From DYJB01 sp963777165 (GTDB lineage Bacteria; Chloroflexota; Anaerolineae; Anaerolineales; E44-bin32): 64,000 nt of DNA. The stretch is from contig CAVZPO010000021.1 in the NCBI GenBank assembly GCA_963777165.1, positions 148,275 through 212,274 on the forward strand, in the 5' to 3' direction. Under the pieces are notes generated by a model. It was not told where the DNA came from. It did not search any database and was given only the letters and a program-made list of their open reading frames with translations. This document shows, piece by piece, positions 1 to 8,656 of the stretch. Each line of letters starts with the position of its first letter. Position 1 is the first letter of the stretch. The position numbers and the translations under genes were made by a program.

Positions 1-288
1 ACCGGTCGCGGCTAGCCAGTTGCCCGAGCCACGCTTGGAGAGGCTGGAGGTCGATTTCAGAGGAGGTCACAGGATCCCGCCTCAAGATGGTACTTGATTC
101 GAGCTCGTGATGCGGCTGCCGTTCGGGAGACGGGGCGCAAGCGCACCCCCTTTCAAGCCACAACCTATTTCCCGAGAATTTGTATCAGATAACTCCGCGT
201 ACCGCAATCCCGCCACACGTCCCGGCGCCATCGTGAGCGGCGGAGCAGACAGGGAGTGGCACACTCGCACGGCGCTCAGGCCTGCGGG
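1..288. other. no gene recognised at window edge
   Basis: No supported reading frame was found. The stretch lies downstream of the minus-strand IMP dehydrogenase-like gene. A weak G/C-rich hairpin at about 131-150 could help end that transcript, but no clear T-run follows it. Confidence 0.4.
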
Positions 289-1737
289 TCACCCGATCGG
301 CTCGACGTCATGCACGCCGGACTCGCTCATCCCTGCGCCGGTGACGCGCACGAACTCCGCCCGTTCCCAGAGCTCCCTCACCGTCTGCGCGCCGGCGTAG
401 GACATCCCCGAGCGGATCCCGCCGATCAACTGCTCGAGGACTTCAGCCACGGCGCCGCGGTGCGGCACGACGGCCTCCACGCCTTCGGGAACGATCTGCT
501 CCCAATCACCGGGTTCGAGATCGGCCCCACGCTCAATGATCAATCGGTCGGCATTGGCGGTGAGCGACGCCATGCCGCGAACGACCTTCATCTTGCGTCC
601 GTCGCGGATCACCGTCGCACCCGGAGCCTCGTCGGTCCCGGCCAGCATGCCCCCGATCATCACGCTGCTCGCACCGGCGGCCAGCGCTTTGATCGCATCG
701 CCGGAGGTGCGGATTCCACCGTCGGCGATCAGCGGCAGGTCCAACGCCTGCGCCTCCGCTGCGCATTCCAGGATCGCCGTGAGCTGCGGCACTCCGAATC
801 CGGTGATCACCCGCGTGATACAGATCGAGCCCGAACCCACACCGACCTTTACCGCATCCACGCCGGCCTCGGCCAGATCGCGCACCCCCTCGGGTGTGGC
901 GACGTTCCCGGCAATGATCGGCACCTCCGGCCAGCGCTCCTTCAGCCGCCGAACCATCCCCAGGCAGTTCTCCGAGTGCCCGTGGGCGATGTCGACCACG
1001 AAGAGGTCGGCGCCCGCCTGCAGGCAGGCCTCGGCCCGCTCGACGTCCTCGGCCCGCGCTCCGACGGCCGCTCCGACGCGCAGCCGGCCCTTGGCGTCTT
1101 TGGTCGCCTGCGGGTGCAGCTCGAGTTTCATGATGTCCTGCGCCGTGATCAGGCCGCGCAGCTTGCCCTGGTCATCCACCAGAGGCAGCTTCTCAAGCCG
1201 GTGGGCGTAGAGCTGTTCGCGGGCGGTCGCCAGATTGCCCGGCGCTTGCAGCGTGATCAGACGCTCGCGCGGCGTCATGACTTCACTCACCATCTCCTGC
1301 GCGTCCGGCGCGAAGAGCAGATCGCGCCGTGTGAGCATCCCCAGGACGCGCATCTCCCGGTCTACGACGACCAGCCCCCCGATCCCGGCGGCGGTCATCA
1401 CCTCGCGCGCCTGGTTGATGGTGGCTTGAGGCTCGATCGTGATCGGGGCCTCGACGATGTAGCTCTCTGCCCGCTTGACCCGCGCCACGTCTCCGGCCTG
1501 GCGCTCGATCGGCATGAAGCGGTGGATGATCCCCAGACCGCCGCAGCGCGCCATGGCGACGGCCATTTCTGCTTCGGTCACCGTGTCCATGTTGGCGCTG
1601 ATCACCGGGATGGCCAGCGGGATGCCTCGCGCCGCCAGGGTGTGCGGCGACACGTCGCCGCGGCTGACCAGCCGCGAGTGCCGCGGCACGAGCAGCACAT
1701 CATCAAAGGTCAATCCCTGCTCAGCCCGCATGCGCAT
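289..1737 (-). CDS. guaB: IMP dehydrogenase-like protein with two CBS domains
   Basis: This 482-residue protein has the IMPDH/GMP reductase (beta/alpha)8 fold with a central pair of CBS domains (about 93-208). The family oxidises IMP to XMP with NAD in the cytosol, the committed step of GMP synthesis. The catalytic loop cysteine is Cys306 and the C-terminal GGIRSGMSYAG segment is IMPDH-like. Two places are atypical. The catalytic loop reads GSGSICITR rather than GPGSxCTTR. The flap reads ADRL near residues 396-399, where IMPDHs carry Arg-Tyr. GMP reductases with CBS domains exist, so the reaction should be assigned with caution. A GGAGGG lies 4 nt before the ATG; an in-frame ATG two codons later is an alternative start. 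Confidence 0.85.
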   Translation of the reverse strand: MRMRAEQGLTFDDVLLVPRHSRLVSRGDVSPHTLAARGIPLAIPVISANMDTVTEAEMAVAMARCGGLGIIHRFMPIERQAGDVARVKRAESYIVEAPITIEPQATINQAREVMTAAGIGGLVVVDREMRVLGMLTRRDLLFAPDAQEMVSEVMTPRERLITLQAPGNLATAREQLYAHRLEKLPLVDDQGKLRGLITAQDIMKLELHPQATKDAKGRLRVGAAVGARAEDVERAEACLQAGADLFVVDIAHGHSENCLGMVRRLKERWPEVPIIAGNVATPEGVRDLAEAGVDAVKVGVGSGSICITRVITGFGVPQLTAILECAAEAQALDLPLIADGGIRTSGDAIKALAAGASSVMIGGMLAGTDEAPGATVIRDGRKMKVVRGMASLTANADRLIIERGADLEPGDWEQIVPEGVEAVVPHRGAVAEVLEQLIGGIRSGMSYAGAQTVRELWERAEFVRVTGAGMSESGVHDVEPIG

Positions 1738-1988
1738 CGGACCCTCCTCTCCCTGCTCCCGCCTCCATCTTGCGCCCGCCCTGCCCCACCAAGCATTGAT
1801 CTACCTGGAGGCCGGCGAGCCGTTCGAACCCCGGTGGGCGCTGGTCACAGCCCCGATCACGATCCCCCCACCACCACGAGAGTCGCATCGAGCCATCCGG
1901 ATCCGCGGATACGAGGACGCCGGCGATCCCGGCTGCGGGACCAGGACTGCGATCCGGCGTGCCGGGTCTGCGTACGCTCGCTTGGCCT

Positions 1989-2741
1989 TCAACGGGCCGG
2001 CCGCGGCGACGGAGGAGTCTTCCGCTGCTTGCGAGCCGGCGATCGTTTACCCGCGGCCTTTGGCCCCGCAGCGGACGAGCCCGCTCGCGCCACGCGGTCG
2101 GCGCCCTTCCCCTTCGTAAGTTGGAACTCACGAATCACCTTGCGCAGGCGCGCCGCTTGCGAAGGCGAGAGATCCGGCCGCCTTCGTTCCAGGACAGCCA
2201 GGAACCGGCCCTGGGAGGCAACGTCAATGGCCGGGAAGCAGCTGAGCGCGTGCGTGGGCACGTCACGCGGCAGGCAGGTCTCCAGCCGGCGCAGCAGGTG
2301 CGGTAGGATCCTCGGACGATCGCTTCGGCTCGCTCCGGCGACCCCAGCCAGCGTTCGTACGCCCCAGACGACGGTAATGACGGTTCCCCGATCGAGGGCG
2401 GCAAGGATTTCGTCGAGACGGGACCCGATGACTCTGGCCCTCAGCGGGGCGATGGTCCCGAGCGCGATCATGCTCCCCCACACCATCCGGTTGTTCTTAC
2501 TCCTCAGCAGGCCCAGAAACTCGCCGGCGTAGTCGGCGATCAATGCGGGGTCGAGATAGCCGATCTCGTAGAGCACCTTCAGGCAGTCGCTCTGCACGCT
2601 GCGATTCGGGTTGGTCAGGTTGCGCGCGATTTCCCGGATCCCGGCCGTGTCCTTGCGGCGCGCCAGGGCGCGAGCCAGTTGCTGGTTCGGCACCTCATCC
2701 CGTCGCCCCTGGTAGTATGCGATTCTCGCCAGGACGGTCAT
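1989..2741 (-). CDS. HEAT-like helical repeat protein with basic tail
   Basis: The predicted protein has 250 residues. It is rich in paired helices (AGIREIARNL, CLKVLYEIGY, MIALGTIAPL) resembling the HEAT/armadillo-like conserved hypothetical proteins found in environmental bacteria. The last roughly 45 residues are Lys/Arg/Ala/Pro-rich and probably disordered. The start at 2741 is chosen because GGAG lies 8 nt upstream; the frame stays open to 2876 but those extra codons have no ribosome binding site. It has no signal peptide or catalytic motif, so a cytosolic scaffold is the most that can be inferred. Confidence 0.7.
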   Translation of the reverse strand: MTVLARIAYYQGRRDEVPNQQLARALARRKDTAGIREIARNLTNPNRSVQSDCLKVLYEIGYLDPALIADYAGEFLGLLRSKNNRMVWGSMIALGTIAPLRARVIGSRLDEILAALDRGTVITVVWGVRTLAGVAGASRSDRPRILPHLLRRLETCLPRDVPTHALSCFPAIDVASQGRFLAVLERRRPDLSPSQAARLRKVIREFQLTKGKGADRVARAGSSAAGPKAAGKRSPARKQRKTPPSPRPAR

Positions 2742-3009
2742 GCGGGCAACTCCGTGAGTGCTCATCGAGGCGTCACGCTTCGGCGGCCGGTTCGGCCGGG
2801 CACCTTGCGCGCCAGATGGGTCGATCACGATGGCCGGCAGCTCGACGGGCTCATCCGCCTGCGGCAGGCGCGCCATCCATTGTCGCGCCCTTCCTGCCCG
2901 TCGAGGTCTAGTTGCGGGGGTCGGGCGCGCGACCGTTCGGTTGGCACCGGAACCGCCCGCGGGGGGATTCCTTCGGCGATCGGGGGACGGTTGCGCGGCC
3001 CAAGCGGGC

Positions 3010-3015
3010 TACAAT
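3010..3015 (+). promoter_or_regulatory. -10 box for a leaderless mpg transcript
   Basis: TACAAT ends 7 nt before the mpg ATG and no Shine-Dalgarno sequence lies between them. Transcription would start at or beside the start codon, giving a leaderless message. No good -35 is visible at 17 nt. Confidence 0.5.
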
Positions 3016-3022
3016 CCACCAC

Positions 3023-3637
3023 ATGTCCCGGCTCACGCGTCGTTTCTTCCAGCGCCCGACGCTGATCGTGGCCCGGGAACTCCTGGGGGCGCGGCTGGTG
3101 CGCGTTGAGCGGAGCGGCTCCCGCACCAGCGGGTTGATCGTCGAGGTGGAGGCCTACCTTGGATCTGACGACCTGGGTTGCCATGCGCGTTCCGGGCGAA
3201 CGGAGCGCAACGCCGCGATGTGGGGCCCGGCCGGTCGCGCCTACGTCTACTTCACCTACGGCATGCACTGGTGTCTGAATGTGGTCACCGAAGTGGACGG
3301 CTTCCCCGCTGCCGTGCTGCTGCGCGCCCTCGTCCCGGTTGAGGGGCGGGAGACCATGCGCCGTCGTCGCGGCCCTGCCGGAGACCGGGACATGACCGGC
3401 GGTCCTGCCCGGCTGTGCCAGGCCCTGGGGATCGATCGACGGTTCAACGGCCACGATCTGTGTGCGCCCGAGGCGAATCTGTTCCTGGAAGCGGGCGTCC
3501 TCATCCCAGAACTCGACGTGTCCAAGAGCCCGCGGGTGGGGTTAAACAAGGTACCAGAGCCGTGGCGCAGCCTCCCCTGGCGCTTCCTCGTCCGGCCATC
3601 CGCACAAGCCGCGCTTCGCCCGGCCGGAGGCGCGTGA
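3023..3637 (+). CDS. mpg: DNA-3-methyladenine glycosylase, AAG/Mpg family
   Basis: This 204-residue monofunctional base-excision glycosylase belongs to the AAG fold. The family flips out and cleaves 3-methyladenine, hypoxanthine and other alkylated purines, leaving abasic sites. Active-site equivalents are visible: Glu43 and Tyr45 in EVEAYLG, His54 in GCHARSGR, and Tyr76 in the YVYFTYGMHWCLN strand. Length is normal for bacterial members. The ATG at 3023 fits the family N-terminus (MSRLTRRFF) and sits 7 nt after a TACAAT box. The frame is open upstream to 2912 without a ribosome binding site. fabI follows after 23 nt and may be cotranscribed. Confidence 0.93.
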   Translation: MSRLTRRFFQRPTLIVARELLGARLVRVERSGSRTSGLIVEVEAYLGSDDLGCHARSGRTERNAAMWGPAGRAYVYFTYGMHWCLNVVTEVDGFPAAVLLRALVPVEGRETMRRRRGPAGDRDMTGGPARLCQALGIDRRFNGHDLCAPEANLFLEAGVLIPELDVSKSPRVGLNKVPEPWRSLPWRFLVRPSAQAALRPAGGA

Positions 3638-3660
3638 ACTTGGGCCAAGGAGAAACCCTC

Positions 3661-4449
3661 ATGAACCTGTTGGACGGAAAGACGGCGCTGATCTTCGGCG
3701 TCGCCAACGATCACTCGATCGCCTGGGGGATCGCCAAGGAGCTCCACGCGCACGGGGCGCGCCTGGCCTTCTCGTACGCTGGCGAAGCGCTCGAGCGCCG
3801 CGTCCGCCCGCTGGCCGAGTCCGTGGGCGCGAGCTTTGTCGAGCCGTGTGACGTCGGCAAGGACGCCGACATCGAGGCGGTGTTCGCCAAGGCCGCCCCC
3901 GCGCTGGGGAAGATCGACATCCTGGTGCACGCCGTGGCGTACGCCGGGAGGGAAGAGCTCAGCCGCCCGTACTCAGAGACCAGCCGGGCCGGCTTCCAGA
4001 CGGCGATGGACATCAGCGTGTACTCCTTCACAGCCCTGGCACGCGCCGCGCGCCCTCTCATGCCGGACGGCGGCTCGATGCTTACGCTGACGTACTACGG
4101 GAGCCAGAAAGTGATGCCCAACTACAACGTGATGGGCGTGGCCAAGGCCGCGCTGGAATCTTCGGTGCGCTACCTGGCCGCCGAGCTTGGCCCCCAGGGC
4201 ATTCGGGTCAACGCCATCTCGGCCGGCCCGGTGCGGACGTTGTCGGCCGCGGGCGTCAGCGGGTTCAAGGATCTGTACCGCGCCTTCACCGAGATCGCCC
4301 CGCTGCGGCGCCCGATCACCATCGAGGATGTAGGGGGAACGGCTGTCTGGCTGGCGTCGGACCTCTCGCGCACGGTCACCGGCGAAGTGGTGTACGTCGA
4401 TTCCGGCTACAATATTCTCGGTCTGACCGCCCCCACGGCCGCAGAGTAG
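3661..4449 (+). CDS. fabI: enoyl-[acyl-carrier-protein] reductase FabI
   Basis: This 262-residue member of the short-chain dehydrogenase family performs the last reduction of each type II fatty-acid elongation cycle, trans-2-enoyl-ACP to acyl-ACP, using NADH or NADPH. The N-terminal GVANDHSIAWGIA is the FabI nucleotide-binding signature. The catalytic set Tyr145, Tyr155 and Lys162 lies in YYGSQK...YNVMGVAK, matching the FabI Y-x6-K arrangement. AAGGAG is placed properly before the ATG. FabI is the usual target of triclosan and isoniazid-type inhibitors; nothing in the motifs suggests a resistant variant. The protein is cytosolic. Confidence 0.96.
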   Translation: MNLLDGKTALIFGVANDHSIAWGIAKELHAHGARLAFSYAGEALERRVRPLAESVGASFVEPCDVGKDADIEAVFAKAAPALGKIDILVHAVAYAGREELSRPYSETSRAGFQTAMDISVYSFTALARAARPLMPDGGSMLTLTYYGSQKVMPNYNVMGVAKAALESSVRYLAAELGPQGIRVNAISAGPVRTLSAAGVSGFKDLYRAFTEIAPLRRPITIEDVGGTAVWLASDLSRTVTGEVVYVDSGYNILGLTAPTAAE

Positions 4450-4467
4450 CGGCGAGGTTGAGGACGC

Positions 4468-5634
4468 ATGCGCCGACTGTTCCGCCAAGTGCTCGCTTCC
4501 CTGGCCCCCCGGGTGGATCCCGACGAGAAGCCCTACCGCGTCCAGCTGGGGCGGGCGGCCGTCCGGGTCTCCCTGGTGCTGCTCAGCTGCTGGCTGCTGA
4601 TCGAAATCCTGATCGTGCAGCTGCTGCGGCCCGAGTCCGACCATGCCTGGCGCTACGACCTAGTGGCGATCCTCGTCCTGGCGGCGGTCCTGGCGGTGGC
4701 CGAAGGGTTCGTGCGCAAGGGGCGCACGACGGTCGTCGGGTACCTGCTGGCGATCAGCTTCTTCCTGTACCCGCTGGTGAATGCGTTTATCGTCCCAGGG
4801 GACATCTACCTGGTCAACGTCGCCTTCCTGATCTCGATTGTCGCCGCCGGCGCTATGGTCGGCGGCGGCCCGGCCTACCTGTTTGCCGGACTGACGACGC
4901 TGGCCAACGTCGGGACCTGGCTCTACGCCAGCGGCCATCCCGTGGCGCTGGTCCATCCCTTCGACCCGACGACCGGGGCGATCTTCCTGCTGAGCAACAC
5001 CCTCGTGGCCGTGGCCCTGGCCGCGGTGCTGAACTTCTACTCCAGCTACATGCGGCGCAGCATCTCGGCTCTGAACGTGCAGGCCGAGCAGATGACCGAG
5101 CTGGCGCATACCGATCCGATGACCGGGCTGGCCAACCGGCGCTGGCTGATGGAACAGCTCGGGCGTGAGTTCTCGCGCGCCCGGCGCTACCGGCGGCCGC
5201 TCAGTCTGCTCTATCTCGACCTCGACGGGTTCAAGGCGATCAACGACCGCTTCGGCCACCTGTTCGGCGACGAGGTGCTCACCGGGGCCGGGCGGGCGAT
5301 GAAGTCCGTGCTGCGCTCGACCGACTTGCTGGCGCGCATCGGCGGAGACGAGTTCGTCGTCCTGCTTCCTGAGACCGGGATCGAGGGCGCCCACAACGTA
5401 ACCGCCAAACTGCGCAAGTCGCTCAACGCCTACGGCCAGCAGCTCGGCCCGGCGGTCCCGATGTTGTCGTTCTGCGCCGGCGTCAGCCAGCTCCATCCGG
5501 ACAATTCCACGATCGACGACATCCTGTCCCGCGCCGACGAAGCACAGTATCTGGCCAAGGGCACGGGCCCCGGGCACACCCGCTCCGAACGCGAACTCGT
5601 CGTCTCTCCGCCGCCTTCACCTTCGCCGGGGTAG
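4468..5634 (+). CDS. membrane-bound diguanylate cyclase (GGDEF)
   Basis: The protein has 388 residues. About six hydrophobic segments (roughly 30-190) form a membrane sensor region not matched to a named domain, followed by a short helix and a GGDEF domain (about 205-370). The catalytic loop is canonical GGDEF at 292-296. An RxxD inhibitory site (RSTD, 283-286) sits the standard five residues upstream, so product inhibition by cyclic di-GMP is expected. The enzyme would make c-di-GMP from two GTP at the inner face of the membrane. It lies 18 nt after fabI. The tail is Pro/Ser-rich. The signal sensed is unknown. Confidence 0.92.
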   Translation: MRRLFRQVLASLAPRVDPDEKPYRVQLGRAAVRVSLVLLSCWLLIEILIVQLLRPESDHAWRYDLVAILVLAAVLAVAEGFVRKGRTTVVGYLLAISFFLYPLVNAFIVPGDIYLVNVAFLISIVAAGAMVGGGPAYLFAGLTTLANVGTWLYASGHPVALVHPFDPTTGAIFLLSNTLVAVALAAVLNFYSSYMRRSISALNVQAEQMTELAHTDPMTGLANRRWLMEQLGREFSRARRYRRPLSLLYLDLDGFKAINDRFGHLFGDEVLTGAGRAMKSVLRSTDLLARIGGDEFVVLLPETGIEGAHNVTAKLRKSLNAYGQQLGPAVPMLSFCAGVSQLHPDNSTIDDILSRADEAQYLAKGTGPGHTRSERELVVSPPPSPSPG

Positions 5635-5650
5635 GGCAGCACGAAGCGGT

Positions 5651-5872
5651 CAGCTTTCAGCCGTCAGCGATCAACGATCAGCGGTCGGAGGCTGGGTAGG
5701 ACCGGTATCTGTTCCCATCGCATGTGGCAGGTGGCGGGTGGCAATTAGCCTAAAGCTCGGCGCCAGCTGTGTTCCCTGGTCGCCAACGGCCAATTGCCAG
5801 TGGCTGATTGCTGGCTGCTAATCGCTGCTTGCTTGTTGCGGATCGCTGACTGCTGATCGCTATTCGCTTCTT
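5651..5872. repeat. heptad-repeat intergenic element, copy 1
   Basis: The gap between the diguanylate cyclase and yjbQ has strict 7-bp periodicity. A CAGCNNN array runs at 5651-5685. A GGC/AGC-type array runs at 5726-5760, with units starting at 5726, 5733, 5740, 5747 and 5754. An opposite-strand (T/C/G)GC(T/C)NNN array of about 13 units runs at 5781-5872. The GTCGCCAACGGCC stretch inside it is the reverse complement of a 13-mer in the second copy near 36.6 kb. No open frame of interest is present. Short tandem heptamers are known in cyanobacteria, but the inverted arrangement here is not one recognised from memory. Confidence 0.7.
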
Positions 5873-5889
5873 CCCAATCGAGGTGCCCC

Positions 5890-6315
5890 GTGGTCCACAC
5901 CGGCCGAATACGCCTGAACACGCGTGGCAACGCCGATACTCACGACCTGACCGAACGGGTGGCGGAGGTCGTCGCCGAGTCGGGAGTCCATGCAGGCACG
6001 GCCACGGTCTTCACCCCTTCCTCGACCAGCGCGCTGACGACCATCGAGTACGAGGACGGCGCGCTCGAAGACCTGCGCCGAGCGCTGAACGAGATCGCCT
6101 CGCCGGAACGTGAATACCGCCACAACCTGCGTTGGGGTGACGGGAACGGACATGCGCACCTGCGGGCGGCGCTCCTCGGTCCTTCGCTCAGCATCCCGGT
6201 CGTCGACGGGCGCCTCACGCTGGGCACCTGGCAGCAGGTGCTCTACCTCGATTTCGACGTCCGACCGCGGCAGCGAGAGATCCTGGTGCAGGTGGTGGGC
6301 GAGGCGCAGGGATGA
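5890..6315 (+). CDS. YjbQ/UPF0047 family protein
   Basis: This compact 141-residue protein matches the YjbQ family along its whole length. The conserved C-terminal block (GHAHLRAALLGPSLSIP, then LGTWQQVLYLDFD and RxRxxxVQVVG) is intact. Some members have been linked to weak thiamine-phosphate synthase activity, but the physiological role is unsettled. The start is GTG at 5890, with GAGGT just upstream. The stop overlaps the next start in an ATGA, so it heads a translationally coupled trio with a PIG-L deacetylase and a methyltransferase. Confidence 0.88.
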   Translation: MVHTGRIRLNTRGNADTHDLTERVAEVVAESGVHAGTATVFTPSSTSALTTIEYEDGALEDLRRALNEIASPEREYRHNLRWGDGNGHAHLRAALLGPSLSIPVVDGRLTLGTWQQVLYLDFDVRPRQREILVQVVGEAQG

Positions 6316-7197
6316 GGGCCGCGCAAGGTTCGCCTGCCGATGGACGCCGCTTGCTTGCCGTCCTCGCCCATCCAGACGACGAGAGCTTCGGCCCTGGAGG
6401 CACGCTGGCCCTGTATGCCCGGCGCGGCGTCGACGTGCACCTCGTCTGCGCCACGCGGGGCGAGGTCGGGACGGTCTCCGAGGAACTGCTGGCCGGGCAC
6501 GCCAGTGTCGGGGCGCTGCGGGAGAACGAGCTGCGCTGCGCCGCCGGACATCTGGGGCTGACCGATGTTCACTTCCTCGGGTATCGCGAACTCGGGAATG
6601 CCGGGCTCGGAAGACAACCGACACCCGGAGGCTCTGGCGGCCGCGCCGCTCGACGAGGTGGCGGCGCAGGTGACGCAGTTGATGCGCCGCCTTCGTCCGC
6701 AGGTCGTGATCACCTTCGACCCGATCGGGGGCTATCGGCATCCCGATCACATCGCCATCCACCGCGCCACCCTGGCGGCCTTCGAAGCCAGCGGCGACCC
6801 CGCCCGCTTTCCGGACCGCGGGCCGGCTTATCAGCCGCTGAAGCTCTACTACCATACGTTCGGCCGGCGGTTCCTGCGTCTGGCGGTGCGGGTGATGCCT
6901 CTCCTCGGCCGTGATCCCCGCCGCTTCGGGCGCAACGGCGATATCGACCTCACCGAAATCGCCAACCAGGATTTCCCCCTTCACGCGTTCATCGATTTCC
7001 GCCAAGTCGCCGAGGCGAAAGCGCGGGCGGCGGCCTGCCATGCCAGCCAGGGTGGTCCGCCGACCTCGGGGCTGATGGGCTGGTTCTTCCGCCTGGCCGG
7101 AGGCAACGAGACCTTCACCCGCGCTCTTCCGCCTCCGACGCCCGGCCTCCGAGAGACCGATCTCTTCGCAGGGGTTCCGCCGGAGGGAGCTCCATGA
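6312..7197 (+). CDS. PIG-L/LmbE family deacetylase (frameshifted)
   Basis: Two frames together encode one PIG-L family N-deacetylase, a zinc enzyme family acting on GlcNAc-type or similar N-acyl substrates. The first frame carries the metal motif AHPDDES near residue 20. The second carries SGMPGSEDNRHPEAL, then the HPDH motif in GGYRHPDHIAIH. They join where LGYRE should continue into SGMPGS, which needs removal of one C near 6591. Everything on both sides is conserved, so an assembly indel is more likely than decay. The start overlaps the yjbQ stop and the end overlaps the methyltransferase start. The substrate cannot be told; thiol-cofactor biosynthesis is one possibility for the family. 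Confidence 0.8.
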
Positions 7198-7825
7198 CCG
7201 GTCGGCCCGATCCCCACGCGCAGATCATCGCCCGCTATCGCCGGGTCGCTCATCTTCCCGATGGATTGTTCTACTCACCTTCCCGATTCGCCGGCAGGCT
7301 GTACGGCGGCTGGCGCTGGCGCCGGGTGGATCCGTGCTCGAGGTGGGTTGCGGCTCGGGGGTCAACTTCCCCTTCCTGCTCGGGGCCGTCGGCCCCGCCG
7401 GGAAGATCGTGGGCGTCGATCTCAGCCCGGAGATGATCGCCGCCGCCCGGGCGCGGTTCCGACGCCGCGGCTGGTCCCAAATCCGTCTGATCGAGAGCGC
7501 GGCCAAGAGCCTGCGCCTCGACGAACAGTTCGATGCGCTCCTTCTCTTCGCCATGCACGATGTGTTCACCTCCCCGGCCGGGCTCGATGGCAGCTTCGCC
7601 CGTGTGCATCCGGGAGGGCGCGTCGTCGCCGCCGGTCCGATGCTGGCCGCCGGGCGGCTCGGACGCATCCTGAACCCGGTCGTGGGTGCGGTCTTTCAGC
7701 GTTTTGCCGTCTCGAGCCTCGATCGAGACCGACCCTGGCGATTGCTGGCCGAACGAGTTCGGGACCTGCATGTCGAGCGACCCGGTCCGGGTGTGCTTTT
7801 CTTGGCTTGGGGCGATGTCGCCTGA
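7194..7825 (+). CDS. SAM-dependent methyltransferase, UbiE-like (frameshifted)
   Basis: The SAM-binding motif VLEVGCGSGVNF and a following GVDLSPEMIAAARAR place this in the class I, UbiE-like methyltransferases. The N-terminal 30 residues (IIARYRRVAHLPDGLFYSP) read in one frame. The rest, beginning PIRRQAVRRLALAPGG, reads in another, with one base apparently missing near 7280. A GTG at 7334 could start the downstream frame but would leave out the usual N-terminal helices. The start is coupled to the PIG-L stop by ATGA. The substrate is unknown. Confidence 0.72.
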
Positions 7826-7880
7826 CGGCAAGGCGTTGCGCGGCTACCGGACAGGTGGTGGTCGACATGAAGAACGAAGA

Positions 7881-7910
7881 GCAGGCTCCGGCGCATGCGC
7901 CGGAGCCTGC
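7881..7910. terminator. perfect 30-bp palindrome, bidirectional terminator
   Basis: Two 15-nt arms (GCAGGCTCCGGCGCA and its exact complement) meet with no spacer between the convergent methyltransferase and rubrerythrin genes. As RNA it folds into a very stable hairpin. On the minus strand it is followed by a T-rich TCTTCGTTCTTC, so it should mainly end the rubrerythrin transcript and probably also the plus-strand operon. Confidence 0.75.
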
Positions 7911-7940
7911 GGCCTTACGGGTCAAATCGCTGATTGGTCG

Positions 7941-8444
7941 CTAGAACTTGCGGAACTTGTCGTGCTTGGCGCCGCACACCGGGCATACGTCAGGCGGCTC
8001 CCCCTCCATCGTGAATCCGCAGGAGGTGCACACCCAGAGATCGACCGTTGCCAGGTCCTTGCCGTCAGACACCGCCTTGTGCGCCTGCGTGTACAGGGCG
8101 GCATGGACGACCTCGGCTTTCAGCGCCCAGTTCATCGAGCGCAGCGCCTTGCTTTCACCCTGGGCTTCCGCTTCCGCCGTGTAGGCCGGGTACATCTCCT
8201 CCACCTCGAACGTCTCGCCCTCGATGGCCATCGCCAGGTTGGCGAGGGTGTCCTCGATCCCGCCCAAAGCGCGCAGGTGGCTGCTGGCGTGAATCCGTTC
8301 GGAGAACGCCGCGGCATGGAACAGCCGTGCCACGTTCGGCCGGCCCTCTTTCTCCGCCCGCTCGGCGAAGTTGGTGTACTTCAAGTGCGCCTGGCTCTCG
8401 CCCCCAAAGGCGGCCTCCAGGTTGTCTTCCGTCATCTGCTTCAT
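7941..8444 (-). CDS. rubrerythrin
   Basis: This 167-residue non-haem iron protein has an N-terminal ferritin-like diiron domain (ESQAHLKY, then SERIHASSH, and later AEVVHAALY) and a C-terminal rubredoxin-like domain with paired CTSCG and CPVCG iron ligands. Rubrerythrins reduce hydrogen peroxide in the cytosol of anaerobes and microaerophiles, which suggests an oxygen-sensitive lifestyle. The start at 8444 has GAGGAGG a few nt upstream; the longer open frame to 8591 lacks a ribosome site. It stands alone between a terminator palindrome and the divergent glucan phosphorylase. Confidence 0.94.
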   Translation of the reverse strand: MKQMTEDNLEAAFGGESQAHLKYTNFAERAEKEGRPNVARLFHAAAFSERIHASSHLRALGGIEDTLANLAMAIEGETFEVEEMYPAYTAEAEAQGESKALRSMNWALKAEVVHAALYTQAHKAVSDGKDLATVDLWVCTSCGFTMEGEPPDVCPVCGAKHDKFRKF

Positions 8445-8624
8445 CTCTGCCTCCTCATCGCCCCGCATCCCCTGATCGGGATTGCGAGCGGGCCCTCGGT
8501 GAGCACCACCAGGATTCTTTGGCTTGAGGATGGGCCTCCGGCCATCATGGGGCAAGTACAAATGGTCACACCCGACAGCGCAGAGACTCACCGGGTGGAC
8601 AGACGTCTGCCCCCGGGCGGCGCG

Positions 8625-8633
8625 TGGTATGAT
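8625..8633 (+). promoter_or_regulatory. extended -10 promoter for glgP
   Basis: TGGTATGAT fits an extended -10 element (TGnTATAAT) and lies 23 nt upstream of the glgP ATG. No convincing -35 is present, as is common for extended -10 promoters. Confidence 0.5.
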
Positions 8634-8656
8634 TGCACGTCCTCGACCCGGACCCC

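Noticed and set aside
1821..1831. GTTCGAA resembling a tRNA T-loop
   Set aside because: No pairing T stem, acceptor stem or anticodon arm could be built on either strand.
256..2532. Very long plus-strand open frame (758 codons) at the window start
   Set aside because: It lies antisense to the IMPDH-like and HEAT-like genes, is His/Arg/Asp-rich with no domain, and reflects high GC content.
7334..7825. Methyltransferase as a complete short gene starting at GTG 7334
   Set aside because: It would begin inside the SAM-binding strand. The missing N-terminal helices are present upstream in another frame and joined to the operon by an ATGA overlap.
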